A stretch of DNA of 44,963 nt from a virus. The stretch is taken from the IMG/VR virus record IMGVR_UViG_3300021404_000002, positions 1 to 44,963 of that record; one strand, given 5' to 3'. The notes below the pieces were generated by a model. It did not search any database. It was given only the letters and a program-made list of their open reading frames with translations, and had not been told where the DNA came from. How positions within the stretch are numbered: position 1 is the stretch's first letter; each line of letters starts with the position of its first letter. Position numbers and translations under genes: made by a program. Below are positions 14,544-24,392 of the stretch, in pieces.

Positions 14544-14617
14544 TGGACCAACTCGGATTCGAACCGAGAACCTGTTGCATGCAAGGCAACCGCTCTACCA
14601 ATTGGAGCTATAGGCCC
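14544..14617 (-). tRNA. tRNA-Ala (TGC)
   Basis: A complete cloverleaf: acceptor GGGCCTA/TTGGTCC with the G3:U70 wobble that is the classic alanine identity element, and one T:T mismatch at 6-67. The D stem is GCTC/GAGC, the anticodon arm is GTTGC-CTTGCAT-GCAAC with anticodon TGC, and the T arm is CTCGG-TTCGAAT-CCGAG. The discriminator is A and CCA is not encoded. It lies alone between virion genes on the late strand, apart from the plus-strand RNA array. Confidence 0.93.
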
Positions 14618-14640
14618 ATACCCCGAAGGGCTGTTTAGTT

Positions 14641-15630
14641 TTAGAAACCAGGAGCGCCAGTGGTCTGCTGCTGGAATGAAGTCTTGCCTGTGCCAGCCTG
14701 CCCAGCAAAGGCAGCAGTTTCCTGCTGACCCAGACGTTCCACGTTCAATTGTGCCTGACCGGACTGGCCAAGATACTGCTGCTCAAGAGTGGTCTGGTTG
14801 ACTGGTGCTTGAGAAGTATAGATCTGTGAAAGCTTGTTGGCAGTCGGTAGAATCTCAGCAATCTTCTGATAGGCGGACTGCGCCTGAGAATAGGTAACAC
14901 CCTGCTGTGCATACTTGTATGCATCTTGACTATTAAGATCCAGGCCATTCTGTAGAGCAGAACCCTTGATCTGGGCCTGCGTCAGCATGGTTTGAAGCTC
15001 TGGTGTGGGTGTGTTATCATTCAGGAAAAAACCCGCTAGTGCTGAGGTGGGGACGCCCAACTCATTGAATGCCTGTTTCACAGAAGGTGGTGCTTGAATA
15101 GTGGCTTGTACAGCCAGTCCAACACGATCCTGTAGTTCAGTAGGTGACACATCGTCGCCAATCCACTGATTCAACTGGTCTTGGCTGCCAAACTGCGTAG
15201 ACAGACCATTCTGTCTGAGTGTGTCTTTGTAGGCAGCCTCAGTGGACAAGTACTCGGCAGGTGTCAAAACCTGCAAACCATTCTGTATGCGGGTTTGGTT
15301 GCCTGCGAACCGCTGCTTATACTCAGGTGTCTGTTGCAAGAGCACGGTGATTGTGTCTGCACCATAACCGTTCTGTAGATAGCCGAGAATGGTTGGTGCC
15401 AAAGTACCCAGACCATAGGAGTTGAACAGCGTAGTAAGTGCTGCATAGGCATCGCGTTCCTGGCCAGGAAGTCCAGCTAGTTCATTCTGTAGCTGCTGGT
15501 TCGGGTCTAGGGGCGCAGCCCCACCTGGATTACCAACCGCTGTGTAGTTGTTGGGAAGCGGGATCTGAGGCGGGAGCGGCGGTGGGAGCGGTCGCGGGAT
15601 TGGTGGCGGGGGCTTAGGTGCAGTAGCCAT
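14641..15630 (-). CDS. Putative internal virion (ejection) protein
   Basis: This 329-residue Gln/Ala/Pro-rich helical protein has an N-terminal Pro-rich stretch, then helical repeats (YLQNGYGADTITVLLQQTPE, LSTEAAYKDTLRQNGLS) and a Gln-rich end. It follows the transglycosylase and NlpC/P60 genes in the ejection-protein block. Large Gln/Ala-rich helical proteins in this position are typically packaged inside the head and released into the cell. The ATG at 15630 has AGGAG upstream. Confidence 0.65.
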   Translation of the reverse strand: MATAPKPPPPIPRPLPPPLPPQIPLPNNYTAVGNPGGAAPLDPNQQLQNELAGLPGQERDAYAALTTLFNSYGLGTLAPTILGYLQNGYGADTITVLLQQTPEYKQRFAGNQTRIQNGLQVLTPAEYLSTEAAYKDTLRQNGLSTQFGSQDQLNQWIGDDVSPTELQDRVGLAVQATIQAPPSVKQAFNELGVPTSALAGFFLNDNTPTPELQTMLTQAQIKGSALQNGLDLNSQDAYKYAQQGVTYSQAQSAYQKIAEILPTANKLSQIYTSQAPVNQTTLEQQYLGQSGQAQLNVERLGQQETAAFAGQAGTGKTSFQQQTTGAPGF

Positions 15631-15639
15631 CAATACTCC

Positions 15640-16953
15640 TTAGTACTCGAATCCGAAGTTGACTAGCACCTGATGCGCATTGGTCATGAAAGCATCTTGA
15701 GCATTGTCTGTCTGCAACCAGGACGGCTGTTGACGAACCTGATGTTCAAAGTCATACATGGGCATGGCTTGAGCCTGCCCATCCTGCGTATATTGCAAGG
15801 CAGACTTTATCAAAGGGGTGTTGATGTTCATCTGGCCGGGTCCCTGTTCCAGCAACTGCTGTGCCCTCTGAATATAGGGCGAGGCAATATCTGAAGTATT
15901 CATCCCGCTATTGATCTGCTGTGAATAAGCAGGGTACATAGCTGCGGCTTGTGTACGAAGCTGGGAGGTCACACCTTGTACAGATTGCTTACCGGCGATG
16001 ATCTGCTGTATCTGACTATCCAACTGTGCCTCAGGAATCTGCACACCAAGATCTAGCATAGACTGTCTGATCTGTTGCTCATAGGTTCCAGCCTGTCCGC
16101 CATAGTGCAGACCAGACACAGGCTTCAAAAAGTCTGCCAGTTTCTGATCAATCACAGCAGTGTTCTGATCATATCCGCCCATGAGGGCGTTGGTTGCAAA
16201 CTCTTGCGCCTGCTGCGGAGTAAGCGCCACACCCAGTTGTGCAGCGGTATTTGTCATCTGCGCCTGTAGGTTATCCACATTCTGCGACCACGTAGCAGGA
16301 TCAGATTTCATAGTTGCGAAAGCTGTACGTGCGCTAGAGCTGGTGTTCGCCCACCAAGAACTGTTCTGCACCGCAGCGATGAACTTGTCTGTGGACCATG
16401 TACCAGATACTGCCTGATTGAAGATGTTGGTAAGCTCTGGCACTGAAGTAACCAAGGCCGCCACGGTAGGGTATTCAGACTTGAGCTGATCCAGCGACAG
16501 CATGGGAACGTTGGTGGTGATAGAATCGACCACGTTAGAGTTTCCCAGGCTCACACCATTGTTGTCATGAGTTACCGGCGTGGTTGTGGGAAGACCAGAC
16601 TGCGACAGAATCTGACTGGCATAGCCCATACCGGCTGTGGTGTTGCTGGGCCCAGCATTATAGGCTGCCAACGCCAGTTGCAGGTTGCCTGATTCCAACT
16701 GAAGCAGATACTTCATGTAGGCCACGTAGGCATTCAGCGCATCGCTAGGGTTAGTAGGGTCTCCCTTGCCCACAAGGGACCAAGTATCGGGCTCGAACTG
16801 TGCCAAACCCTTAGCACCGGTAGGTGACACTGCGTTAGGATTCCATGAGGACTCCAGGTTGATTTGTGCAGCAACCACATCAACAGGAATACCAAGCTGC
16901 TGTGCAGCCGAGGTAACCCAGTTTTGATACTGGGGAGGGACATAAGTTGTCAT
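15640..16953 (-). CDS. Virion transglycosylase (SLT domain)
   Basis: In this 437-residue protein, residues 10-120 form a soluble lytic transglycosylase domain: VAAQINLESSWNP with catalytic E34, SPTGAKGLAQFEPDTWSL, and LALAAYNAGPSNT. It cuts the glycan strands of peptidoglycan so that DNA can pass. The C-terminal 300 residues, from VPELTNIFNQAVSGTWSTDK on, are homologous to those of the NlpC/P60 protein next to it. It overlaps that gene by four bases. It is a likely internal virion protein comparable in role to T7 gp16. Confidence 0.9.
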   Translation of the reverse strand: MTTYVPPQYQNWVTSAAQQLGIPVDVVAAQINLESSWNPNAVSPTGAKGLAQFEPDTWSLVGKGDPTNPSDALNAYVAYMKYLLQLESGNLQLALAAYNAGPSNTTAGMGYASQILSQSGLPTTTPVTHDNNGVSLGNSNVVDSITTNVPMLSLDQLKSEYPTVAALVTSVPELTNIFNQAVSGTWSTDKFIAAVQNSSWWANTSSSARTAFATMKSDPATWSQNVDNLQAQMTNTAAQLGVALTPQQAQEFATNALMGGYDQNTAVIDQKLADFLKPVSGLHYGGQAGTYEQQIRQSMLDLGVQIPEAQLDSQIQQIIAGKQSVQGVTSQLRTQAAAMYPAYSQQINSGMNTSDIASPYIQRAQQLLEQGPGQMNINTPLIKSALQYTQDGQAQAMPMYDFEHQVRQQPSWLQTDNAQDAFMTNAHQVLVNFGFEY

Positions 16954-18533
16954 GGCGTGGTACTCGCTTGGAAGCTAGTGTCCGGCGCCAGGGAACTGGC
17001 TGTAGGGGGCGTAGAAGGCGGTGTAGCGGCCGTAGAAGTCAGTGTGGGGAAACTAGTTGCCCCAGACAGTCCGCCCGCGTCAGCGCGCGTGTTAGAGGTT
17101 ACAGAAGTGGGTGCGGTCTGCGGAGCAGCGCCGAGATCATTAGTCTGCAAACCCATGTCCGTCAGAATCTGACTAGCGGTGGTCGTCATGGCCTCTCGGG
17201 CATTGTTGGTCGTCAGCCACTTGGGGTCGGTTCTCAACTGTTTCTCAAAGTCGTACAGGGGCTGCTGTACCGGCTGTGGCTCACCTGTGGTTGCTCCCTG
17301 CGGGAGAGCCGACTTCTGCAAAGCTCCACGAAGTGTAGGGTCAAACAGGTCAATCTTGTTAGGATCAACCTCCCAGATCTTTGCCTGTGCAGCAAGGTAG
17401 GGTGCTGCGATCTGGCCGACAGTCACACCCTGTTTGATCTGATCAGCATAGGCTGGGAAAGACTGCTCAGCTATTGTCTGGATATTGGCACGCTGTGCCT
17501 GTAGAGTGCCGGTACCTGCCACAATGCCGGAGACAGCAGACTCCACATAGGAGTCTGACAAGGGAACACCTTGCTCACGAGCATATTCACGAAGACCGAG
17601 TTCGACCTGCCCGGCATAGCCGGAGAAATGTCCCTGTTGTGATAGCTCAAGATACTTGGACAGATAGCCGTTGATTTGAGCATCATTCATATTGGTGACC
17701 AAAGCCAGATCTGCCAGCGTGTTCATCCCAGAAGTGGAAATGTGCACACCGAGCTGCGCAGCCAAATCAGTAAGCTGTGTGACCTTGTTGGTCATGTTCT
17801 GCTGGTACTGTGCGGGATCAGTCTTTTTCAGCTCAAGCATCTGCCTGGCAGATGCAGAGTTGTTCTTCCACCAGTCGGTGTTTTGTAGTGCAGCCTGAAA
17901 CTGATCAGTTGACCAAGTACCGGCAACAGCCTGGCTGTAGATATTAGCCAGTTCTGGATCAGACTCCATGAAAGAGGCTGCCAGACCGTAGTTCTCATTC
18001 AGCGTAGAAGACGACGGGGACTGTAGTCCCAGGCTTCCGAAGAGATCGTAGGTGGGTTGTGCACTAGGAATAAGCGCACTGAAGTTGGCACCATTCACAC
18101 CGGTAACACCCGAGGTTTGAGCATGAGTTAGCCCACCATCGAAGGTGGTGGTGTTGAGAACACCAGGTGCACGACCAACACCAGTGATTCTAGATTCGGT
18201 AGAAACTGGTGTGAGATGGATCGGCACTGAAGGGTTGTCTGCTACGAACACCATACCGTTGCCAGCATACATCCCCACGTGATCCGACTGTCCATTGTTG
18301 TCGGAGTCGAAAAAGACCAGATCACCAACTTGTGCCTGCGCCAGGGGCACACTACGCAGCGCAGCAATCTGCGCATTAGAAGTCCTGGGAATGTTGATTC
18401 CGAAATGCTGCATGCCATACCACATAAGCCCTGAGCAGTCGAAACCACCTGGGGCTTGCCCGCCCCAAACATAGGGCTGTCCAGCGTACTGCATCAGATA
18501 CTGAAGAATCTGCGTTCCACTGACTGCTGCCAT
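16950..18533 (-). CDS. Virion NlpC/P60 peptidase with shared C-terminal module
   Basis: In this 527-residue protein, residues 1-110 form an NlpC/P60 cysteine peptidase domain: GGFDCSGLMWYG with catalytic C33, and NGQSDHVGMYAG with H85. It would cleave peptide stems in peptidoglycan. The rest, from DPELANIYSQAVAGTWSTDQ on, matches the neighbouring transglycosylase. The ATG at 18533 is chosen for its GAAGGAG ribosome binding site. The same frame remains open upstream through a Pro-rich stretch (18534-18666). Confidence 0.88.
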   Translation of the reverse strand: MAAVSGTQILQYLMQYAGQPYVWGGQAPGGFDCSGLMWYGMQHFGINIPRTSNAQIAALRSVPLAQAQVGDLVFFDSDNNGQSDHVGMYAGNGMVFVADNPSVPIHLTPVSTESRITGVGRAPGVLNTTTFDGGLTHAQTSGVTGVNGANFSALIPSAQPTYDLFGSLGLQSPSSSTLNENYGLAASFMESDPELANIYSQAVAGTWSTDQFQAALQNTDWWKNNSASARQMLELKKTDPAQYQQNMTNKVTQLTDLAAQLGVHISTSGMNTLADLALVTNMNDAQINGYLSKYLELSQQGHFSGYAGQVELGLREYAREQGVPLSDSYVESAVSGIVAGTGTLQAQRANIQTIAEQSFPAYADQIKQGVTVGQIAAPYLAAQAKIWEVDPNKIDLFDPTLRGALQKSALPQGATTGEPQPVQQPLYDFEKQLRTDPKWLTTNNAREAMTTTASQILTDMGLQTNDLGAAPQTAPTSVTSNTRADAGGLSGATSFPTLTSTAATPPSTPPTASSLAPDTSFQASTTP

Positions 18534-18666
18534 GTGTTTGTTCTCCTTCGGCGCCGTAGGCGCAGCTTTTGTTTCTCTACGGGTATCTTTTGCTGGGCTT
18601 GGAACGGGCACCGGAACAGGTTCGGTAGATGGGTGTTGCTGAACCGGTGCCCGAACGACTACGGTC

Positions 18667-19749
18667 TTACGGGGTTGTGGTGGTAGGGCCGGATGCTTGC
18701 ATACCGCTCGCGGGTCCAGACAGAGCCTTGACGAAGGCGTTGAAATAGGTTGTAGCTGCCTGGTAGGTTCCCTCCTCTGGGGAGGCGAGAGCTTGCTGTC
18801 CGGCAAGGAACTGAACGCCGCGAGTAGCAATACCACGCTGAGAAACTTCGTTGGTCGTCGTGCTGGAACCACTAGTCTGTCCAGACTGATCCACCGGGAG
18901 ACCTGTGTTAGGGTCGATGGTAGCCTGCTCAACGTTAGAGCCAGACTGCGACTCCTTCAACGTCCCGGTGTTTGCTGCCTGCTGATACGAAAACACATTA
19001 TTCAGAAAAGACTGGTACTCAGCAGACGTCGGATTTCTACCCATGAGGCGGAAGTAAGAATCCGCCAAGGTGCCCATCACTGTAGCAGGATCCATATAGG
19101 AAGTGTACGTAGTATTGCTCTGATTAACAGCATCTTGTGAATTGTTCGGGTTTCCCGTACCGGGAAGCTGGTCAACATCGCCAACCTGCTGCTTGGTAGG
19201 CAGCGCATTCCAGCCATTTTGTGCTGCGGCTGACAGAACCTGGTCAGGAGTAGACAGTGTGGCATTGCCAGCAGAAGTCTGTAGAGCAGCCTCTTGAACG
19301 GCCAACTGCCACGCTAGAGAAACCTCAGCAGCCGTAGGCGACTTTTTAGAAGTAATGAGGCCAGCAGCATACATCTCATTAACATACTGCTGTTTCTTAT
19401 CAGCATTACCATACCAGGTAGAGATGCTGTTCAGTTCCTGCTCAACCGTCTGTGTACCCTTGGGCTGGTTGACAAACGGTGTTCCACTCTGTTTTCCGCT
19501 ACCGGTGATTCCCAGCACCGAATTGATACCAACAATAGAGTTGGGATTCAACTGGGAGTTGAGAGTCATTCCGATCAACTTGCCGTTGACCGAAACAGCA
19601 CCGGTATAAAGACCGGTGCTACTGTCCTGCGTCCAGGCACCGGAGGATACAGCACCTGGACTAAGATTCACCGGGTTGTTTGGGTTGCCAGAGTCTGCCG
19701 GTGTAGCCGCTCCCGTAGGCGCCGGAAGTGGCATAGTGGGAACGGTCAC
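18667..19749 (-). CDS. Putative internal virion protein
   Basis: This is a 360-residue Ala/Thr/Gln-rich helical protein. The N-terminal third is beta-rich (DSSTGLYTGAVSVNGKLIGM). Later segments include EVSLAWQLAVQEAALQTSAG and SYFRLMGRNPTSAEYQSFLN. It starts with GTG overlapping the stop of the giant protein (GTGA). It ends in a Thr/Pro-rich tail just before the NlpC/P60 gene. An ejection protein is the likeliest role; no enzymatic motif is seen. Confidence 0.65.
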   Translation of the reverse strand: MTVPTMPLPAPTGAATPADSGNPNNPVNLSPGAVSSGAWTQDSSTGLYTGAVSVNGKLIGMTLNSQLNPNSIVGINSVLGITGSGKQSGTPFVNQPKGTQTVEQELNSISTWYGNADKKQQYVNEMYAAGLITSKKSPTAAEVSLAWQLAVQEAALQTSAGNATLSTPDQVLSAAAQNGWNALPTKQQVGDVDQLPGTGNPNNSQDAVNQSNTTYTSYMDPATVMGTLADSYFRLMGRNPTSAEYQSFLNNVFSYQQAANTGTLKESQSGSNVEQATIDPNTGLPVDQSGQTSGSSTTTNEVSQRGIATRGVQFLAGQQALASPEEGTYQAATTYFNAFVKALSGPASGMQASGPTTTTP

Positions 19750-22700
19750 TGGATAGGCTCCTTGAAATCATCCTTGCGTAGGAAGCGATCATACAACTGA
19801 GCAAACTTAGAATCCTTCTGCATCAGTTGAGCAACCGCAGTGTCGTAGTAGCCCGCAATATCTTCATTACCAACAGAAGAGATAGACTTGGAGTAGCGGC
19901 CCTGGAGGGCTGCATACACAGCATCACGAATCTGCGCATATGCATTCAGGGATCTGATATCACTACGTGCCGGGTTGGCCAGCAGAGCTGGGTCCTGCGC
20001 AATAGTGAACAGAGCCTGAATACGGGTCAGGTAGCTGTTGGGGTTGTACGCCCCATAGTTGCTATAGAATGCCGGATTGTACAGCGTGTTGCCTGGGCTA
20101 GGATCACCCGTAGCAGACACAAAGTTAGTCAGTTGCTTCTTGATGTCACGAGCATTCACATCATTAATGGAGGACAGACCGCGTGCCTGAACCAAAGCCT
20201 GCGCTTGCGCAGACAGCCGACCATACTCAGCCCAACCAAGATTCACCTGTTCCTGCGTAGCAGCCTGCTCTGGAGACAGCTTCTGCCGAAGCCCGCGAGC
20301 GACCTGCCAGTCATAGGCCATCTGGTCATAGTTGCCGTTGCCTTCAGGACCGACGATAGCGGCCCCAAGCTCAGGGAACTGGTCCAACAGACCAGAATAC
20401 TTGTTGACTGCCTTAGAGGCTCCCACAGTGGCGCTGATGCCGGTAGGGTCTGTAGACAGAGACTGTGTGAACACCATGCCAGAAGCACCGTACTTGTTGT
20501 AAAAGTCCTGCTGTGCGTTCTTGGGATCAGCAGACTGCATACGACGGTATTCGTCAATCAGGAACTGGTGTCCCGGTGCGGGCTTGAAACCTAGCGGAGA
20601 CAGCCGATTGGCTATTAGATCAACAGCAGTCAACCACTTAGCCTGAGTTTGAACATCGCCCCAGTTGGGGGGTGTCTGTCGCTGACCATTCAGGTAGTCG
20701 TAGTACTGTTCCTGATAGATCGACCATACAGTTTTGGCATAGGATGCCGAATCACCCGGGTGACCGGAAATCAACGTAGCCAAAGTCCCTGCGTCGTTGA
20801 CGCCGGAAGGAATCAACTGCTGCATACTGTTCTTGTCCACCATGTTGTTGAGCATGGACTGAACCACAGCATCGTTCATTAGCTCAGGGTGCGATAGCAC
20901 AATCTGGTTAGCCGGTATAGAAACCAGCGGGCCAAACCCAGGATTCCCGATAGCATCCAAATAGGTGGGTGAAATCAGCGTCTTGGCATCGATAGGAACA
21001 TCCGTCAAACCCCCGAGAGAGCCAGCCAAAGCCTTCGGCATGTGAAACACAAAAGAGGTTTGATCCCACGGTGTGTTCACATTGGCCTTCTGGCCGGTGG
21101 TGTTGTCGATAGTGAACGGGGAATTCCACAGGGCACGCTTCGCCTGATAGGCTCGCCCAAGCAAACCCGGATTCTGCATGATAAGCTTCGACCACGAAGA
21201 CAGTGCATTGAACCAAGCATTGAAGAAAGGACTCACGAACCTCAGTGTATGTCCAAGGTCATTGAACCTTGAAGTGTCATACACCAGATTTTGCAGATCC
21301 TTCTTGGCTGCCAGATGTGCGCCAGAAACCAGCATGTCGCGAGTGCCCTTGTCGGTTACATCACGGCCGGTCTGATTGATCCACGACTGTACATCGCTGG
21401 TTAGACGGTTTTTGTACAGCGAGTTGTACAGCGGGTGCCGAACAATAATATCATCTGGCAAGGTACCAGTCATGTGCATCAGACTATCTGATGCCTTCTT
21501 CAGAAGGTTGGTCGGACCATCACCGCCGTGAACCAGCGCAGCCACGTTTGCATGGATGTCAGGCCGCTGTGCGGCATCGGGCATAGCCCGCTCCAGCGTA
21601 TCCACATTGAACTTGCCACGAACAGCATCATCACGCATTGCATCAGTGGGCAGATAGGTCTTCACCATAGAAGCAATCTCATTGACCTTGATGTCGGGAT
21701 CGCCGACATGCAAAGCCTTCATATAGCTTCGACCCTGCGAGGTGGAAGTCATCCACTTGGCTACATCATCGAGTGGTGTCCCAGCAACGATCTGCTTAGC
21801 CGCAGGATCAGGCATCATCTGGTTTCTGATATAGTGCACATAGGCACGCTCATACTGCCCAGGATGATCGATAGCATTCAGTGAAGCGAAGCCCTTTCCA
21901 CGAAGCGCCATCTGTGTGGCATGGGACATCTTTGATGCCCCGTCAATCGTGGACATGAACGTGGGGTGCGAGGAAGTCGCATAGCGCTGATAGTCACCGT
22001 TAGGGCCACCGAAAGCCTCATCCCAGGAGATGTTAGATCTGGGGATCTTAAAGGTTCCCTCACCAAGACGGTGACTCTGGTTGACAAATGCGGGAGGTGT
22101 CTTCTTCAGCGTATCATAGATCCGCTTCTTGTCCTGAAGCTGCTGCGGGGTGATCCGAATGTCCTGGGGGATATTGTTGACTCCCCAACCACGTTGAGTC
22201 TTGTACTGGGCCAGCAGGCCATCATAGTTGGCTTTAGCAATACCAACAGACTGCTGATACTTACCCATCACGTTATCAACGATCAGGTTGTTGTTCACAC
22301 GAGCGTAGTTGTTTCGCAGGAAGTTTCCTGCGCCTTCCACAGTGTTGTTGATTGTGTCCAAACCGCCAAGCTTGGCCACACCCCGAAGAAAGTCGTCACC
22401 AACGTGGTTGAACACACGGTGGCCGGTCATCAGAGTAAGCGGCTTCCAAAGCCCATAGACGTTATCCATGAGGTAGCCCAGCATGTCCTTAGCGTAGGCT
22501 CCGGCGTTTCTGATAGGTGCCAGTAGTCCAGTGTCCTGCATGCGATCCAGAGCATTTTCAAGCTGTTTCAGATTTGCCAAGGGCATCGCTCCAGCCTCAA
22601 GCTGGGTGATAAGCTGCGGATGAAGAACTACGCTCTCATCATCGGACGGCAGAATGGCAGCCGGATCTTCCTTATCAACCGTTAGAGTCCCGTACGCACG

Positions 22701-24392
22701 GGACTTGGCAGCCATGTAAATAGACTGCCCCTTCTTACGAGTGGTTGTGAGGATTTTCTGCATCTGATCCGAGGGAAGACCATATTTCTGGCCTACCTTG
22801 TTGTAGACATCATTCTCGATGTTGGTCCACACACGCTGACGATCACCGATAGGTGCGTTAGCATACTGCTGTGTATAGGCAACCTTTTCGTCCGGGGTGA
22901 GGCTAGAAGACTTGTTCAACCAGGTTCGTGCATACTCTACGGCATTGTCCTGGTTGTGGTTGATCAGACCAGGAACGCGATCAGTCAAGGACTGATAGAA
23001 ACGAACTGGATACGCGTACATGGCATTGTGAATAAAGTGCAGAGCAGAAGTGTCACGAGTATTGGCATACTTGCCAGCGCCCTTAAGCTCAGCCAGCTTA
23101 TTGGTTATTGCTGAAGATCTGGTGATATCCCGCTGCATGCCGAACAGCTTTGCTACACGAGCGGCTGTATCAGGATCCATGTTTACACTAGACTGCGCAG
23201 CCTTAGCCTTGACGGCATTAACCTTCTGCAACCAGTCATCACGTTCTGCTTCTGAGGAAGCAGTCATAGCGTACTGTTCATTGATCTCTAGCGGCATGAG
23301 CATATTGCTCACTTGTGCGGCCAGGTTCTGGTTCTGGTTAGCCAGCTTGTCTAGCGACTTGGCTGAAGAAACAACCTCGCCTGGAACCTCAGCAGCATTC
23401 TGAACCTGATTCAGCGCATCCGGAATACCGGCCAACACCTGACGAATCAGGTTCGACTCCTCAGGAGTCTTAGCGGCTGCGAGAAGCGCAGCAGTCTCAT
23501 AGCGCAGAGGGTTGGCATTGTCAGACGTGCCCTTGACGATAGGGTGCTCAGCGAGCTGAGCAAAGTCCATGTTAGGAACAGCCTGGTCAAACTTGGCAGA
23601 ACTGGGGGCATTCAACTTGGCAATACGTTCAGCCGAAGAATCCGAGTTTAGAACCGGAGCATTCTTCATGACCCGAAGAGTATCAGCAACTCTGGTGATG
23701 TGGTTTGCCGGATCCGCGAACCAGTCAACAAGTGCATCCATTCCACCCGACGCTATCTGAGTGGCCATGTGCACAGGGCTGGACTTGTCATTCAGGTAGG
23801 CGTCCCGCTGCTGAACATTCAGAGGATCTACGAACTGATGATCCAGTGAAGGCGACCATTGAACAGTGAACGGCCCGACATGTCCCTGATCATTGGCTGC
23901 AAGCACCAGCGAACGGCCCATAGAAATATGCGCAGAGGCATTCCAGGACTGTGCCCACAGAGAGCTCTGAGCCAGTGACCAGTTCGCATGACCCTGTGAG
24001 GCCTCATAGCCCGCATGCCCCATGTAGATAGCAGCAGTTGATATGGGTCGCTTGATCAGATTCTGAAGAACCCAGTTGTCCGCATGAAAAGCTGGTGAGA
24101 CTGTGTGTGTCTCAACATCGTGCCAAATCTGGCCGATGTCCTGAAAAGGGTTACTGAGAGACCAACCCTTAGACTTGTCCTGCTGGTTCTGCTGGTCTTG
24201 TGCAGCAGACTGCTCCTGTGCGGCCGTGATAGCGGCCAACTGCTGTTGCTGCTGTGCCTGTTGAATCTGCGGTTGGCCGATAACCTGTGAGCCACCGATA
24301 GCACCTGACTGGGGCGTCAGAGCCCCAGATTGCCCCAAAGCACCGCTAGGTTGTGGCTGGGCTCCCAGGTCCTGAAGGGTTGGCTGTGTCAC
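19746..24392 (-). CDS. Giant internal virion (ejection) protein
   Basis: This 1548-residue protein is the largest of the genome. The N-terminus is Gln-rich (about residues 10-90) and the remainder is mostly helical and soluble, with a conserved-looking part near residues 1090-1130 (RFVSPFFNAWFNALSSWSKL). It has no tape-measure-like periodic membrane segments. Giant proteins next to transglycosylase genes in short-tailed phages are usually ejected to form a trans-envelope channel. GTG at 24392 has AGGA five bases upstream; an in-frame TTG at 24413 lacks one. Confidence 0.8.
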   Translation of the reverse strand: MTQPTLQDLGAQPQPSGALGQSGALTPQSGAIGGSQVIGQPQIQQAQQQQQLAAITAAQEQSAAQDQQNQQDKSKGWSLSNPFQDIGQIWHDVETHTVSPAFHADNWVLQNLIKRPISTAAIYMGHAGYEASQGHANWSLAQSSLWAQSWNASAHISMGRSLVLAANDQGHVGPFTVQWSPSLDHQFVDPLNVQQRDAYLNDKSSPVHMATQIASGGMDALVDWFADPANHITRVADTLRVMKNAPVLNSDSSAERIAKLNAPSSAKFDQAVPNMDFAQLAEHPIVKGTSDNANPLRYETAALLAAAKTPEESNLIRQVLAGIPDALNQVQNAAEVPGEVVSSAKSLDKLANQNQNLAAQVSNMLMPLEINEQYAMTASSEAERDDWLQKVNAVKAKAAQSSVNMDPDTAARVAKLFGMQRDITRSSAITNKLAELKGAGKYANTRDTSALHFIHNAMYAYPVRFYQSLTDRVPGLINHNQDNAVEYARTWLNKSSSLTPDEKVAYTQQYANAPIGDRQRVWTNIENDVYNKVGQKYGLPSDQMQKILTTTRKKGQSIYMAAKSRAYGTLTVDKEDPAAILPSDDESVVLHPQLITQLEAGAMPLANLKQLENALDRMQDTGLLAPIRNAGAYAKDMLGYLMDNVYGLWKPLTLMTGHRVFNHVGDDFLRGVAKLGGLDTINNTVEGAGNFLRNNYARVNNNLIVDNVMGKYQQSVGIAKANYDGLLAQYKTQRGWGVNNIPQDIRITPQQLQDKKRIYDTLKKTPPAFVNQSHRLGEGTFKIPRSNISWDEAFGGPNGDYQRYATSSHPTFMSTIDGASKMSHATQMALRGKGFASLNAIDHPGQYERAYVHYIRNQMMPDPAAKQIVAGTPLDDVAKWMTSTSQGRSYMKALHVGDPDIKVNEIASMVKTYLPTDAMRDDAVRGKFNVDTLERAMPDAAQRPDIHANVAALVHGGDGPTNLLKKASDSLMHMTGTLPDDIIVRHPLYNSLYKNRLTSDVQSWINQTGRDVTDKGTRDMLVSGAHLAAKKDLQNLVYDTSRFNDLGHTLRFVSPFFNAWFNALSSWSKLIMQNPGLLGRAYQAKRALWNSPFTIDNTTGQKANVNTPWDQTSFVFHMPKALAGSLGGLTDVPIDAKTLISPTYLDAIGNPGFGPLVSIPANQIVLSHPELMNDAVVQSMLNNMVDKNSMQQLIPSGVNDAGTLATLISGHPGDSASYAKTVWSIYQEQYYDYLNGQRQTPPNWGDVQTQAKWLTAVDLIANRLSPLGFKPAPGHQFLIDEYRRMQSADPKNAQQDFYNKYGASGMVFTQSLSTDPTGISATVGASKAVNKYSGLLDQFPELGAAIVGPEGNGNYDQMAYDWQVARGLRQKLSPEQAATQEQVNLGWAEYGRLSAQAQALVQARGLSSINDVNARDIKKQLTNFVSATGDPSPGNTLYNPAFYSNYGAYNPNSYLTRIQALFTIAQDPALLANPARSDIRSLNAYAQIRDAVYAALQGRYSKSISSVGNEDIAGYYDTAVAQLMQKDSKFAQLYDRFLRKDDFKEPIQ

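Noticed and set aside
18534-18932. Far-upstream start of the NlpC/P60 gene
   Set aside because: It would overlap the preceding gene by 266 bases and lacks a ribosome binding site, whereas 18533 has one. The nearer in-frame part is kept as a finding.
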